Positions 1-6,066 of a stretch of 36,901 bases of DNA are shown here, one piece after another. The notes under the pieces were generated by a model. That model searched no databases. It saw only the letters and a list, made by a program, of their open reading frames with translations, and was not told where the DNA came from. The DNA is from a virus: the IMG/VR virus record IMGVR_UViG_3300005537_000043, positions 1-36,901 of that record, one strand, 5' to 3'. The number at the start of each line of letters is the position of its first letter. Position 1 is the first letter of the stretch. The position numbers and the translations under genes were made by a program.

Positions 1-538
1 TGCCGACCCAAATCGAGAATCCGAACGGGTCATCCCAATTCCAGTAAGCAAGGGCGCAGCATGTCATTCGTTGAGCAACCCTCTCCCAATCGACTAGGGC
101 CGATCCCATCCAAGCCAATAAAGGTTTGGCTTTGCCTTCCATTAGCTCGGTAGCTCGCCGCATAAGCGCCGTGGGGTCGTTAAGAAGCGCTCGGACACGA
201 GCTACCGCGACGGCCAGCCGGTTCACCTGTTCCACGTCGGGGTTATCGAGCCCGAGGACTTCAGCCTCCGAGATTCCCATCACGTCATAGGCGGCTGGCA
301 TGATGCCGGATATGAATGATTCGGTCCCTTCTTCCCATGCCCCTAATTGCCGCTCCACAACGACCACGCCGAGCACGTCACTTAACGCGGCGGCTAGACG
401 TTTCTGATCCCATCCGGCGGATAGACGCGCAGTCTTCAGCCGCGAAGCTGCTAATTGTTGATAGCGGTCTTCCCCCGTTTGCAATTTGATTATTATTCCT
501 AGTGGCGCGTCTTCTTGCGCGTTTTGAGCCGTTATCAA
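1..538 (-). CDS. XRE-family HTH regulator (partial, runs off left edge)
   Basis: This frame is open on the minus strand from a TTG at 538 to the window edge (about 179 codons, C-terminus missing). GGAGGAG lies 8 nt before the TTG, which fixes the start. Residues about 30-85 read as a Cro/CI-type helix-turn-helix: SRLKTARLSAGWDQKRLAAAL, then LGAWEEGTESF and a VMGISEAEVLGL tail. The rest is helical and Trp-rich near the edge, perhaps an oligomerisation domain. It lies downstream of, and on the same strand as, a second HTH gene, so the two probably form one leftward immunity transcript. It is the best candidate for the phage repressor or its antagonist. The HTH call is fairly sure; the repressor role is inferred from position. 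Confidence 0.72.
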   Translation of the reverse strand, partial: MITAQNAQEDAPLGIIIKLQTGEDRYQQLAASRLKTARLSAGWDQKRLAAALSDVLGVVVVERQLGAWEEGTESFISGIMPAAYDVMGISEAEVLGLDNPDVEQVNRLAVAVARVRALLNDPTALMRRATELMEGKAKPLLAWMGSALVDWERVAQRMTCCALAYWNWDDPFGFSIWVG

Positions 539-639
539 CCTGAGTGCTCCTCCCCGCTTGGACTATCCGATGTGATACGCGTACGCGGGGAAACGTTAGG
601 TGGCTACTAAAAGACAATGCAAGGACAAAAGGGAAATAG

Positions 640-1053
640 TTAACGACGCTTCGGACGGATCGACTCGGCGGCCGCGCGTACCTGTTCTGCCGCTTCACCC
701 TTTAGCGCATCCGCGATACTTTCCAGTGCTGCCGCCAGCTTGACGGCCTGCGGAATGGTCGCCGGGCCTAATTCGCTATCAATGATTTCAGACAAGTCGA
801 AGCCCTGCGACCTCGCGAGTTCGGCGGCTGCGATCAGCGCGGCGGCCGGAACTGAGCGAATCGAAGTCTCCCAACCACTCAGCGCAGGCTGACCAAAAGA
901 CGGGATCCCCATACGCTTAGCGATCGCGGCGGCGAAGTCGGTTTGATTCATGTCGGCCGACTGGCGCGCACGCAAGAGGATTCGCCCGGCAACCCGGTTT
1001 TGCCGGGACTTAGCTACCTTGTGGTTTTCGGTGTCAAATGACTTAGCTGGCAT
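640..1053 (-). CDS. XRE-family HTH regulator
   Basis: This 137-residue protein has a typical Cro/CI HTH at about residues 20-75: RILLRARQSADMNQTDFAAAI, then GQPALSGWETSIRSVPA, where ALSGWE resembles recognition-helix sequences of XRE proteins. The ATG at 1053 was chosen over a longer upstream start because GGAGGT sits just before it. The frame stays open 26 codons further upstream, but those codons cover the promoter region. The C-terminus (AAALESIADALKGEAAEQVRA) is helical and may dimerise. It is the first gene of the leftward transcript, divergent from the early operon, so it probably represses one or both divergent promoters. Whether it is CI-like or Cro-like cannot be told from sequence. 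Confidence 0.82.
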   Translation of the reverse strand: MPAKSFDTENHKVAKSRQNRVAGRILLRARQSADMNQTDFAAAIAKRMGIPSFGQPALSGWETSIRSVPAAALIAAAELARSQGFDLSEIIDSELGPATIPQAVKLAAALESIADALKGEAAEQVRAAAESIRPKRR

Positions 1054-1097
1054 TGGCTCACCTCCGACGGGGAACTTTAGGCCATGGCGCAGCGAAA

Positions 1098-1113
1098 CGC
1101 AATAGTAATTGCG
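1098..1113. promoter_or_regulatory. Candidate operator: CGCAAT-AGTA-ATTGCG palindrome
   Basis: A perfect 6-bp inverted repeat with a 4-nt centre lies between the leftward -10 and the HTH gene start, the usual place for autoregulation. A GCAAT half-site recurs at 1217-1221 inside the rightward -10 region. Binding by either HTH protein is inference. Confidence 0.45.
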
Positions 1114-1116
1114 CCT

Positions 1117-1138
1117 AGCGATATTTAACACAATCGCT
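1117..1138. promoter_or_regulatory. Candidate operator: AGCGAT-N10-ATCGCT inverted repeat
   Basis: Two 6-bp inverted arms (1117-1122 and 1133-1138) flank the proposed leftward -10 hexamer, so a dimer bound here would block RNA polymerase. Seen directly; function inferred. Confidence 0.4.
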
Positions 1139-1151
1139 TAACGAAAGTCAA
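1123..1151 (-). promoter_or_regulatory. Leftward immunity promoter
   Basis: On the minus strand TTGACT (1146-1151) is followed after 17 nt by TTAAAT (1123-1128). This gives a sigma70-like promoter driving the HTH genes with a leader of about 60 nt before the ATG at 1053. It is overlapped by the inverted repeat at 1117-1138. Confidence 0.55.
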
Positions 1152-1195
1152 CGGCCTTAAGTGAAATTGAAAATGAGACTCTCTCGCATAGCGGC

Positions 1196-1224
1196 TTGAC
1201 ATAAATATCACACTATGCAATGAT
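1196..1224 (+). promoter_or_regulatory. Rightward early promoter, extended -10
   Basis: A perfect TTGACA (1196-1201), 17-nt spacer and AATGAT (1219-1224) preceded directly by TGC (extended -10). It lies upstream of the first early gene and divergent from the leftward promoter, and is the likely main early promoter. GATC-containing direct repeats follow at about 1222-1240. Confidence 0.6.
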
Positions 1225-1277
1225 CCTGTCGCGATCTGTCCGGCGCTAATCCGGGCCTTATGTGACGGAGGGACGAC

Positions 1278-1532
1278 ATAGGAACTAACGCTCACGTCCT
1301 CGGCGGACGCATTGGCGCCTATCGCAAGTGGGCGCGATGTACCGACCGAGCGGCAGCCGTAGCCGCCTCTCACGCGTCCTTTAATGCGCGGTTCGAGCGA
1401 GAGGTTGACCCCGAAGCGAAGTTACCCGAACACGAGCGAGCACTAAGGGCGGAGGCAGCGCGACGCGCCTACTTCGCCGAGCTAGCACTTAAGCGGCATT
1501 ACAGCAACCACAAAGAAAAGGGAGAGCGGTAA
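1278..1532 (+). CDS. Small conserved regulator-linked protein, apparent ATA start
   Basis: From an upstream in-frame stop at 1263-1265 the frame is open to TAA at 1530-1532. It reads as a genuine charged helical protein: GGRIGAYRKWARC, then FEREVDPEAKLPEHERA and AARRAYFAELALKRHYS. The VDP..LPE.ER..RAEAARRA.. pattern resembles small hypothetical proteins I associate with actinobacterial HTH regulators (recognition from memory, not searched). No ATG, GTG or TTG occurs in frame. GGAGG at 1268-1272 is well spaced before ATA at 1278, so I place the start there (84 aa). ATT at 1311 is a weaker alternative, and a sequencing frameshift remains possible. It is the first gene after the rightward promoter. 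Confidence 0.6.
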   Translation: MGTNAHVLGGRIGAYRKWARCTDRAAAVAASHASFNARFEREVDPEAKLPEHERALRAEAARRAYFAELALKRHYSNHKEKGER

Positions 1533-1727
1533 ATGAAGCGACGCGGAGCCACTAGCTCAACCCCCGTCAATGAAAACGACTACTCCGACGATCCCCATTA
1601 CGCCTATAAGCCGTTGAGTTTCCATGCGACGCGGGCGGTCATGGACGCCGACTACGCACGGCGGCAGGCTATCTACGCCGAAGGTAATCGCCTCGGATGG
1701 CACCGACCTTGGTGGGAGGCGACATAA
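1533..1727 (+). CDS. Hypothetical small early protein
   Basis: A 64-residue polar protein rich in Tyr, Trp and Arg, ending HRPWWEAT. Its ATG directly follows the upstream TAA, with GGGAG about 10 nt before, so it is probably translated with its neighbour. No motif recognised. Confidence 0.6.
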   Translation: MKRRGATSSTPVNENDYSDDPHYAYKPLSFHATRAVMDADYARRQAIYAEGNRLGWHRPWWEAT

Positions 1728-1877
1728 ATGCGCTCAACCCTGGCGCTTTACCTCGCGCGACTCGTTGGCCGACTTCTCGCCAAGGGCAGCGGGCATCAGG
1801 TCCGTATAACGCTCGAAGTCTTCGACGGGCCGGGCATGTACGACCCGGCGACTATTTCGCGCTGGTTCAGGCCATGA
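1728..1877 (+). CDS. Hypothetical small protein
   Basis: A 49-residue ORF whose ATG immediately follows the upstream TAA and whose TGA overlaps the next ATG (ATGA at 1874-1877). It begins RSTLALYLARLVGRLLAKG, a short amphipathic or weakly hydrophobic helix, and ends in a compact DPATISRWFRP segment. The perfect start/stop packing is the main support. Function unknown. Confidence 0.5.
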   Translation: MRSTLALYLARLVGRLLAKGSGHQVRITLEVFDGPGMYDPATISRWFRP

Positions 1878-2068
1878 GGCGGCGTGACGGCAACCGAAAG
1901 CGTCGCATCGAGCGCCAGGACGAGGCGGCAGCGCGACAGCTTCGATATGACGCACTCACGCCTGACGAAAAAGTGATTCAAGCGAGCCTTCGGCCGGGCA
2001 ACAGCCTTCGCGAACTTCGCCGGTTCGACCTCGAAGCCGAGCCCATCGGCGGCGTGAGACTCGCATGA
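1874..2068 (+). CDS. Hypothetical small basic protein
   Basis: A 64-residue protein with an Arg-rich N-terminus (MRRRDGNRKRRIERQDEAAA) and helical remainder. I use ATG 1874, which overlaps the previous stop as ATGA. The frame extends upstream, but there it only shadows the preceding genes. The basic N-terminus would suit nucleic-acid contact; no family recognised. Confidence 0.55.
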   Translation: MRRRDGNRKRRIERQDEAAARQLRYDALTPDEKVIQASLRPGNSLRELRRFDLEAEPIGGVRLA

Positions 2069-2181
2069 AGCGAAAGATTGTGATGCTCGGCTGTAGCTGT
2101 ATCGTCGTCACGGCTGGCATTACCGGCGCGCTCGGAATGGTGGTCCTCCTAGCCCTGGCAGTTTGGGGTGTCATCCAATGA
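2065..2181 (+). CDS. Single-pass membrane peptide
   Basis: A 38-residue ORF: MKRKIVMLGCSC, then about 22 hydrophobic residues to VWGVIQ. It is joined by ATGA-type overlaps to both neighbours (2065-2068 and 2178-2181). Positive N-terminus plus one transmembrane helix suggests a small membrane peptide; a Cys pair sits at the start of the helix. Confidence 0.5.
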   Translation: MKRKIVMLGCSCIVVTAGITGALGMVVLLALAVWGVIQ

Positions 2182-2393
2182 AGCGCCTTCTCATTTCGGC
2201 CGCTGGCCTAGCCGGACTCGGCGTCTTGCTTGGCGGAATCCTGTTGTGGCGAAAGCTCGGCGCTCCGCTTCCGTCGCGATACATCGAGACATTCGACCCC
2301 GAGCGGTTGGAGACCGAGCTTGAGGAGCTAGCCCGGCAGCGATGGGCGTACGGCTCCGGGCCGGGGACGCTCGCAGGGGATGACGACCTGTGA
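2178..2393 (+). CDS. Small N-terminally anchored membrane protein
   Basis: A 71-residue protein with a KR-flanked hydrophobic helix at residues 4-25 (LLISAAGLAGLGVLLGGILLW) and an acidic, Glu-rich cytoplasmic-type tail. ATG 2178 overlaps the previous TGA. Second membrane protein in a tightly packed string. Function unknown. Confidence 0.58.
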   Translation: MKRLLISAAGLAGLGVLLGGILLWRKLGAPLPSRYIETFDPERLETELEELARQRWAYGSGPGTLAGDDDL

Positions 2394-2626
2394 TTAGTAC
2401 GGCGCACATCGGCGCGGTGTCCGTTACCGACAAGTACGGCAATCGCCGGATCGTGCCGCGACGCGGGATCAGCTATCCCGAGCCCGGTTGGGCCGTCTTT
2501 GAAGGTAAGCGACTCGTCTTCCCATCCGACTGTCCGGTTCACCCGAAGTATCAGGCGCTCCGACCCCCGCGCTCGGAGAAGCCCGGTTGTACATGCGCGG
2601 AAATCTACGCAAGGAGAAACGTTTAG
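2390..2626 (+). CDS. Hypothetical protein
   Basis: A 78-residue soluble protein starting at GTG 2390 within the previous stop (GTGA). Three Cys (DCPVH, then GCTCAE) near the C-terminus might bind metal, but no standard zinc ribbon is evident. It ends by overlapping the GTG of the SSB-like gene by one base. Confidence 0.55.
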   Translation: MISTAHIGAVSVTDKYGNRRIVPRRGISYPEPGWAVFEGKRLVFPSDCPVHPKYQALRPPRSEKPGCTCAEIYARRNV

Positions 2627-3099
2627 TGACTCAAGACGCGAACGAATATCTGATGGGCGGCGGCGTTAAGAGCGCCAAGTTTGAGAAGAAGGGCCAGGTT
2701 GTGAAGGGCATCATTGTCCGCAAGCCTGAGCTTCAGCAGCAGCGCGATTTCGATAGTCAGAAGCCGTTGACGTGGGACGACGGATCGCCCCGCCAACAGA
2801 TAAAGGTCGTGCTGAAGACCGACGCGAAGGATGACGAGGACGACAACGGCGAGCGCGCGCTTTACCTCAAAGGCGGGCTGTTGAAGGCGGTTCAGGCGGC
2901 CGTGAAGAAGGCCGACGCGAAGGGCCTTGAAGTCGGCGGCATGCTCGCGATCAAGTACACAGGCGACGGGGAGAAGAAGGGCAAGCTCAACCCGCCGAAG
3001 CTGTACGCCGCGAAGTACGAGGCACCGGACCCGATGGCCGTTGCAGCGGCGAGTGAGCCCGAGGAAGTGAAAGAGGAGGAAGGGCTTGACGACTTCTAA
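2626..3099 (+). CDS. ssDNA-binding-like phage protein
   Basis: I place the start at GTG 2626, after AAGGAG (157 aa). The N-terminus NEYLMGGGVKSAKFEKKGQ is followed by strand-rich sequence with VVKGIIVRKPELQQQRDF, TWDDG, QIKVVL and LAIKYTGDGEKKGKLNPPK, compatible with an OB-like fold. The C-terminus is strongly acidic and ends EEEGLDDF, resembling the SSB acidic tip used to recruit replication proteins. I recall this family as common, usually hypothetical or SSB-like, in actinophages; that is memory, not a search. It probably coats ssDNA during replication or recombination and works with the nuclease and primase downstream. Confidence 0.66.
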   Translation: MTQDANEYLMGGGVKSAKFEKKGQVVKGIIVRKPELQQQRDFDSQKPLTWDDGSPRQQIKVVLKTDAKDDEDDNGERALYLKGGLLKAVQAAVKKADAKGLEVGGMLAIKYTGDGEKKGKLNPPKLYAAKYEAPDPMAVAAASEPEEVKEEEGLDDF

Positions 3100-3292
3100 G
3101 AAGAAGTCGAAGAAGCTCGTTTACGTCCAATTTCATTTGGACGGAATCGTTCTGACTACGCAGATTGCAGCCGATTCGATCGAGGACGCGACAGCAACCG
3201 GTCGCACGATGCGCCTAACGGACGTTATCAACTTGGCCGGTGCGGAGTGGATCGACGGCGATGTTCGGGTTACGGGCGTCTTCGAGTCTTGA
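3086..3292 (+). CDS. Hypothetical small protein
   Basis: A 68-residue protein starting at TTG 3086 inside the end of the SSB-like gene, with GAGGAGGA just upstream. Lys-rich N-terminus, then VYVQFHLDGIVLTTQI and a compact alpha/beta pattern ending VRVTGVFES. Translationally coupled to both neighbours; function unknown. Confidence 0.6.
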   Translation: MTTSKKKSKKLVYVQFHLDGIVLTTQIAADSIEDATATGRTMRLTDVINLAGAEWIDGDVRVTGVFES

Positions 3293-3468
3293 AAACGGCC
3301 GCTCGCGTCGCAGTCATCTACCTGTCGCTCATGGTCGCCGTGTGGTTTGGCTATCAGGTGTGGCAGGCGACACAACTCCACGCGCTTGATTGCATCCTCA
3401 TAAGCGACACGCAATTGTTCTGTCAACCCGTTCCGCCATTGACCGGGCTCCCGGACAGGCAGTTTTAG
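3289..3468 (+). CDS. Small membrane protein
   Basis: A 59-residue ORF from TTG 3289 (overlapping the previous TGA). A hydrophobic helix at about residues 6-24 (RVAVIYLSLMVAVWFGYQV) is followed by a short tail with two Cys (ALDCIL, LFCQP) that could form an extracytoplasmic disulfide. Type-II-like or signal-anchor topology; function unknown. Confidence 0.52.
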   Translation: MKTAARVAVIYLSLMVAVWFGYQVWQATQLHALDCILISDTQLFCQPVPPLTGLPDRQF

Positions 3469-3507
3469 CGCGCCTTCACGTATCACATAATGCAATAAGG
3501 AGGACGG

Positions 3508-3912
3508 ATGGAACGCCGAGAGTTTTACGAGCCGAAGCTAGACCCGAAAGCGGACGAGGCTTGGATCGCGGACCGCGAGGCATATGGGGGCCACGTTCCG
3601 TATGAAGTCACGTCGAGCAATCCTGACTTCGATCCTGAATCGAACTTGATCGGCTCGCTTGTAGAGGGCACGCTCGGCGACGCTGGCAGTCTCCATATGC
3701 CAGTGCTTGACATTGACGGAATCTCCGTCCGTGTCGTTCCGTCCGCCACTCCCAGCAACTGTCACCTTTACATCGACAAGGCGGTTACATGGCATTGGTA
3801 TTACCGGCTTCTCGTTGCGCTGGCCGATGCTGGAATTGTCGAGCGCGGCTATGTTCTAGCGAGCATTCGGCAGGGCGCGACGTTCGTTCGCAAGCCGGGG
3901 ATCGCCAAGTGA
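3508..3912 (+). CDS. Hypothetical actinophage-type protein
   Basis: A 134-residue protein with a strong AAGGAGG upstream of ATG 3508. The C-terminal half contains VRVVPSATPSNCHLYIDKAVTWHWYYRLLVALADAGIVERGYV and an RQGATFVRKP end. This layout (strand, LYID, helix, AGIVE.GYV, then RGAT.VR) resembles a hypothetical family I recall from actinophage early regions, biochemically uncharacterised. Its stop overlaps the next GTG. Confidence 0.6.
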   Translation: MERREFYEPKLDPKADEAWIADREAYGGHVPYEVTSSNPDFDPESNLIGSLVEGTLGDAGSLHMPVLDIDGISVRVVPSATPSNCHLYIDKAVTWHWYYRLLVALADAGIVERGYVLASIRQGATFVRKPGIAK

Positions 3913-4199
3913 AGCGAACTCTCGCGCTCCTAGCAGCGGCACAGCTAGCCGACATTCTTACGACTTGGTACGGGCTCAATCACGGAGCGCGGGAAGGAAA
4001 CCCCGGCACTCTCGCAGCCGTCGCATTTGGTGGATGGGCAATGTTCGCATTCATCAAGCTCGGAACGGTTCCTGTCGTTGGGCTTCTCTCATATCTCACG
4101 CCAACAGAGAAAGTGCGAAGGCATGTACATACAGCAATTCGTTTCGTCGCTGCAATGATCTTCGGCGTCGCGACCGTAAACGTCTTGGTGACGTGGTGA
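3909..4199 (+). CDS. Multi-pass membrane protein, DUF5658-like
   Basis: 96 residues from GTG 3909 (GTGA overlap). The pattern ADILTTWYGLNHGAREGNPG, followed by hydrophobic segments at about 30-55 and 72-94, resembles the DUF5658 layout (D..TT...L..G..E.NP plus 2-3 helices). Integral membrane protein of unknown role. Confidence 0.55.
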   Translation: MKRTLALLAAAQLADILTTWYGLNHGAREGNPGTLAAVAFGGWAMFAFIKLGTVPVVGLLSYLTPTEKVRRHVHTAIRFVAAMIFGVATVNVLVTW

Positions 4200-4702
4200 G
4201 CTACCCATGGGAGACCGGCCCGCGACTGCAAAGCGTTTGCTGTCAGGTATGCGGTACGGAAATCGCGATGGTCAATCCCGACGAGGTTAAGGCACGGCTC
4301 GAAAGCGGTGAGTACGTGACGCGCCGAGCCACTATGAAAAGGGACACGTGGGGCGGCGGGGCGACGGAGCATTCGATTCAGGAAGGCGTCTTCGGTATCT
4401 GCATGAAGTGCCGCCGGATCGAGGCCGGTAAGCCTATCAAGGGCGGCAGCGCGGCACAGGCCGACGCGCAGCACCGCCGGATCATGGAGCGAGCCGAATG
4501 GACCCGGCTACAGCGGTCGGACCTGACGCGCGAGCAGGCCGTAAGCGCCGCAATCGAAGATGAGTTCGACCCGCACAACGAGCCGAACCCCGGCTTGCGT
4601 GCGTACTTGCTTGAGCAGGCAACGAAAGACGAAGAAAGCGATGAGGTAGCGCGGCAAGTCCTGGCGAAATTGGACGAGCTAGGAGATATGCCGCGTGACT
4701 GA
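4196..4702 (+). CDS. Zinc-ribbon protein
   Basis: 168 residues from GTG 4196, overlapping the previous TGA. Two Cys pairs, CCQVCG near residue 14 and CMKC near residue 62, frame a zinc-ribbon or knuckle. The C-terminal half is a charged helical region (AQADAQHRRIMERAEWTRLQR, then LTREQAVSAAIEDEF). Possibly nucleic-acid binding or an adaptor for the nuclease it overlaps downstream. The frame continues upstream of 4196 only as a shadow of the membrane gene. Confidence 0.6.
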   Translation: MSYPWETGPRLQSVCCQVCGTEIAMVNPDEVKARLESGEYVTRRATMKRDTWGGGATEHSIQEGVFGICMKCRRIEAGKPIKGGSAAQADAQHRRIMERAEWTRLQRSDLTREQAVSAAIEDEFDPHNEPNPGLRAYLLEQATKDEESDEVARQVLAKLDELGDMPRD

Positions 4703-5438
4703 AGTTGTCTCAGTCGATCTAAAGGAAGGCAAGCCGAAACGCAACAAGAAGGCCGAATTCGGGGACAAGGTAAAAGCACATCAGCGCTACTACACGAATG
4801 ACGGCCAAATGGTCGCGGGGTCCACAACGGTTATCGGCGTCCTCGGACTCGGTAAAGATCGCCTGATTCGTTGGGCAAACCGGCTCGGACTTGAAGGAAC
4901 CGACAGCGACAAATACAAGGAAGAAGCCGCCGCAAGCGGTACATGCCTTCATTACCTAGTCGAGTGTTACATGACCGGGGAAGACCCCGAACCAAAGCTC
5001 AAGGACTTCACCGAGAACCAAATCGAGCGCGGAAACATCGGGCTAGCAGCATTCAAGAAATGGCGGGAGGCCAACTATCCGAACCTGAAGATGATCGAAG
5101 CCGAGGTTCGGCTTGTGTCGGACCTCTACCGATTCGGCGGGACGCTTGACCTCTATTGCGAGTTCGACGGGCCAGGCACCGAGGGGTTATTAGATTACAA
5201 AACTTCGACGGGCATCTACCTAGAGCACAAGGTACAGGTAACGAGTTATGTAAAGCTCGCGCGCGAGAACGGACGGCGAATTACAAAGGCGATTCTCTTA
5301 CAGCTTCCGCAGGTTGAGGACGGCGAAGCCATCGCGCATCAGCTAAACGGGCGGCACATGAAGCTCTATTGGCGGATGTTCGAGTTATGCCTTGCGGTGC
5401 GCGCGGTCGATAGAGAAATCAGGAAGGAGGGCGCGTAA
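4695..5438 (+). CDS. PD-(D/E)XK exonuclease, RecB/Cas4-like
   Basis: A 247-residue protein with the core motifs of the RecB/Cas4-type PD-(D/E)XK nucleases: GTCLHYLVE (82-90, the G..(L)H...E motif), an acidic position in MIEAEVRL (133-140), FGGTLDLY (147-154), the catalytic LDYKTS (166-171) and QVTSYV (181-186, QxxxY-like). Such phage enzymes resect DNA ends for recombination-dependent replication or repair, and the SSB-like gene nearby fits that. GTG 4695 overlaps the previous gene by 8 nt. No Cys cluster for a Cas4-type Fe-S centre is seen. Confidence 0.82.
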   Translation: MTEVVSVDLKEGKPKRNKKAEFGDKVKAHQRYYTNDGQMVAGSTTVIGVLGLGKDRLIRWANRLGLEGTDSDKYKEEAAASGTCLHYLVECYMTGEDPEPKLKDFTENQIERGNIGLAAFKKWREANYPNLKMIEAEVRLVSDLYRFGGTLDLYCEFDGPGTEGLLDYKTSTGIYLEHKVQVTSYVKLARENGRRITKAILLQLPQVEDGEAIAHQLNGRHMKLYWRMFELCLAVRAVDREIRKEGA

Positions 5439-5591
5439 ATGTTTGAGCAAGAGTGGCAGTTCGGCTACGACGAGGCTGAGGGTGACGTCGGCATCACGTA
5501 TGACGACGACCCCGAGAGCCCTCGCAGCGTGGCTTATGACGAGGGTCGGACGGCAGGCCGGATAGCACTCGGGCTGGAAGATGGAGACTGA
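5439..5591 (+). CDS. Small acidic protein
   Basis: A 50-residue, strongly acidic ORF (begins MFEQEWQFGYDEAEGD; ends GRIALGLEDGD). AAGGAGG lies about 9 nt before the ATG, which follows the nuclease stop directly. It overlaps the adenine methyltransferase by 11 nt. A highly acidic small protein could be a DNA mimic, but this is speculation. Confidence 0.55.
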   Translation: MFEQEWQFGYDEAEGDVGITYDDDPESPRSVAYDEGRTAGRIALGLEDGD

Positions 5592-6066
5592 AGCCATCGA
5601 CCTGTTCGGGACTCAGCGAGAGCAGGCCCCTGCGTGGTGGAGCACCGACCACTGGATCACGCCACCTGAGTTCGTGCGGACTCTTGAGGTTGAGTTCGGC
5701 CCGTTCGATCTCGACCCCTGCTGTGTGCCCATGAGCGCCAAGGCCCCAAGGTTCTACACGCCGACCGAGAACGGACTGCTTCAGCCGTGGACAGGCCGTG
5801 TGTGGTGTAACCCGCCCTTCAGCAAGCCAGCGCCCTGGATCCGCCGTGCGATTGCTGCAACGCAGGATGGCGGCGCGGAGGTTGTGGTGATGCTCCTGCC
5901 CGTTAAGACCGATACGCTCTGGTTCCACGAACTTGTCCTGCCACACGCCGAGGTGAGGTTCCTACGCGGACGTCTCGCCTTCCACGGTTGGAAGGGCACG
6001 CCCCTGACGCGAGCCCGATTCCCGAACATGCTCGCGATCTTTCGATCTGAGCATAAGGCGGGTTAG
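5581..6066 (+). CDS. Phage DNA N6-adenine methyltransferase (Dam-like)
   Basis: 161 residues matching the phage N-6-adenine methyltransferase family: DHWITPPEF (23-31), FGPFDLDPC (39-47, SAM-binding side) and the catalytic NPPF (77-80), followed by PWIRRAI and VVVMLLPVKTDT. It transfers a methyl group from SAM to adenine N6, probably protecting phage DNA from host restriction or marking it for replication or packaging. No cognate restriction enzyme is seen, so it is an orphan. Codon choice (GTG for Val, CTG for Leu, GAG for Glu) looks different from the flanking early genes, hinting that it arrived with the next gene as a cassette. Confidence 0.88.
   Translation: METEAIDLFGTQREQAPAWWSTDHWITPPEFVRTLEVEFGPFDLDPCCVPMSAKAPRFYTPTENGLLQPWTGRVWCNPPFSKPAPWIRRAIAATQDGGAEVVVMLLPVKTDTLWFHELVLPHAEVRFLRGRLAFHGWKGTPLTRARFPNMLAIFRSEHKAG

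Noticed and set aside
578-587. CGCGTACGCG palindrome between the two HTH genes
   Set aside because: A 10-bp GC-rich palindrome alone, without a convincing promoter beside it, is too weak to call an operator.
1697-1873. Upstream part of the long ORF 1697-2068
   Set aside because: It shadows the two preceding small genes; the ATG at 1874 with ATGA overlap is the natural start.
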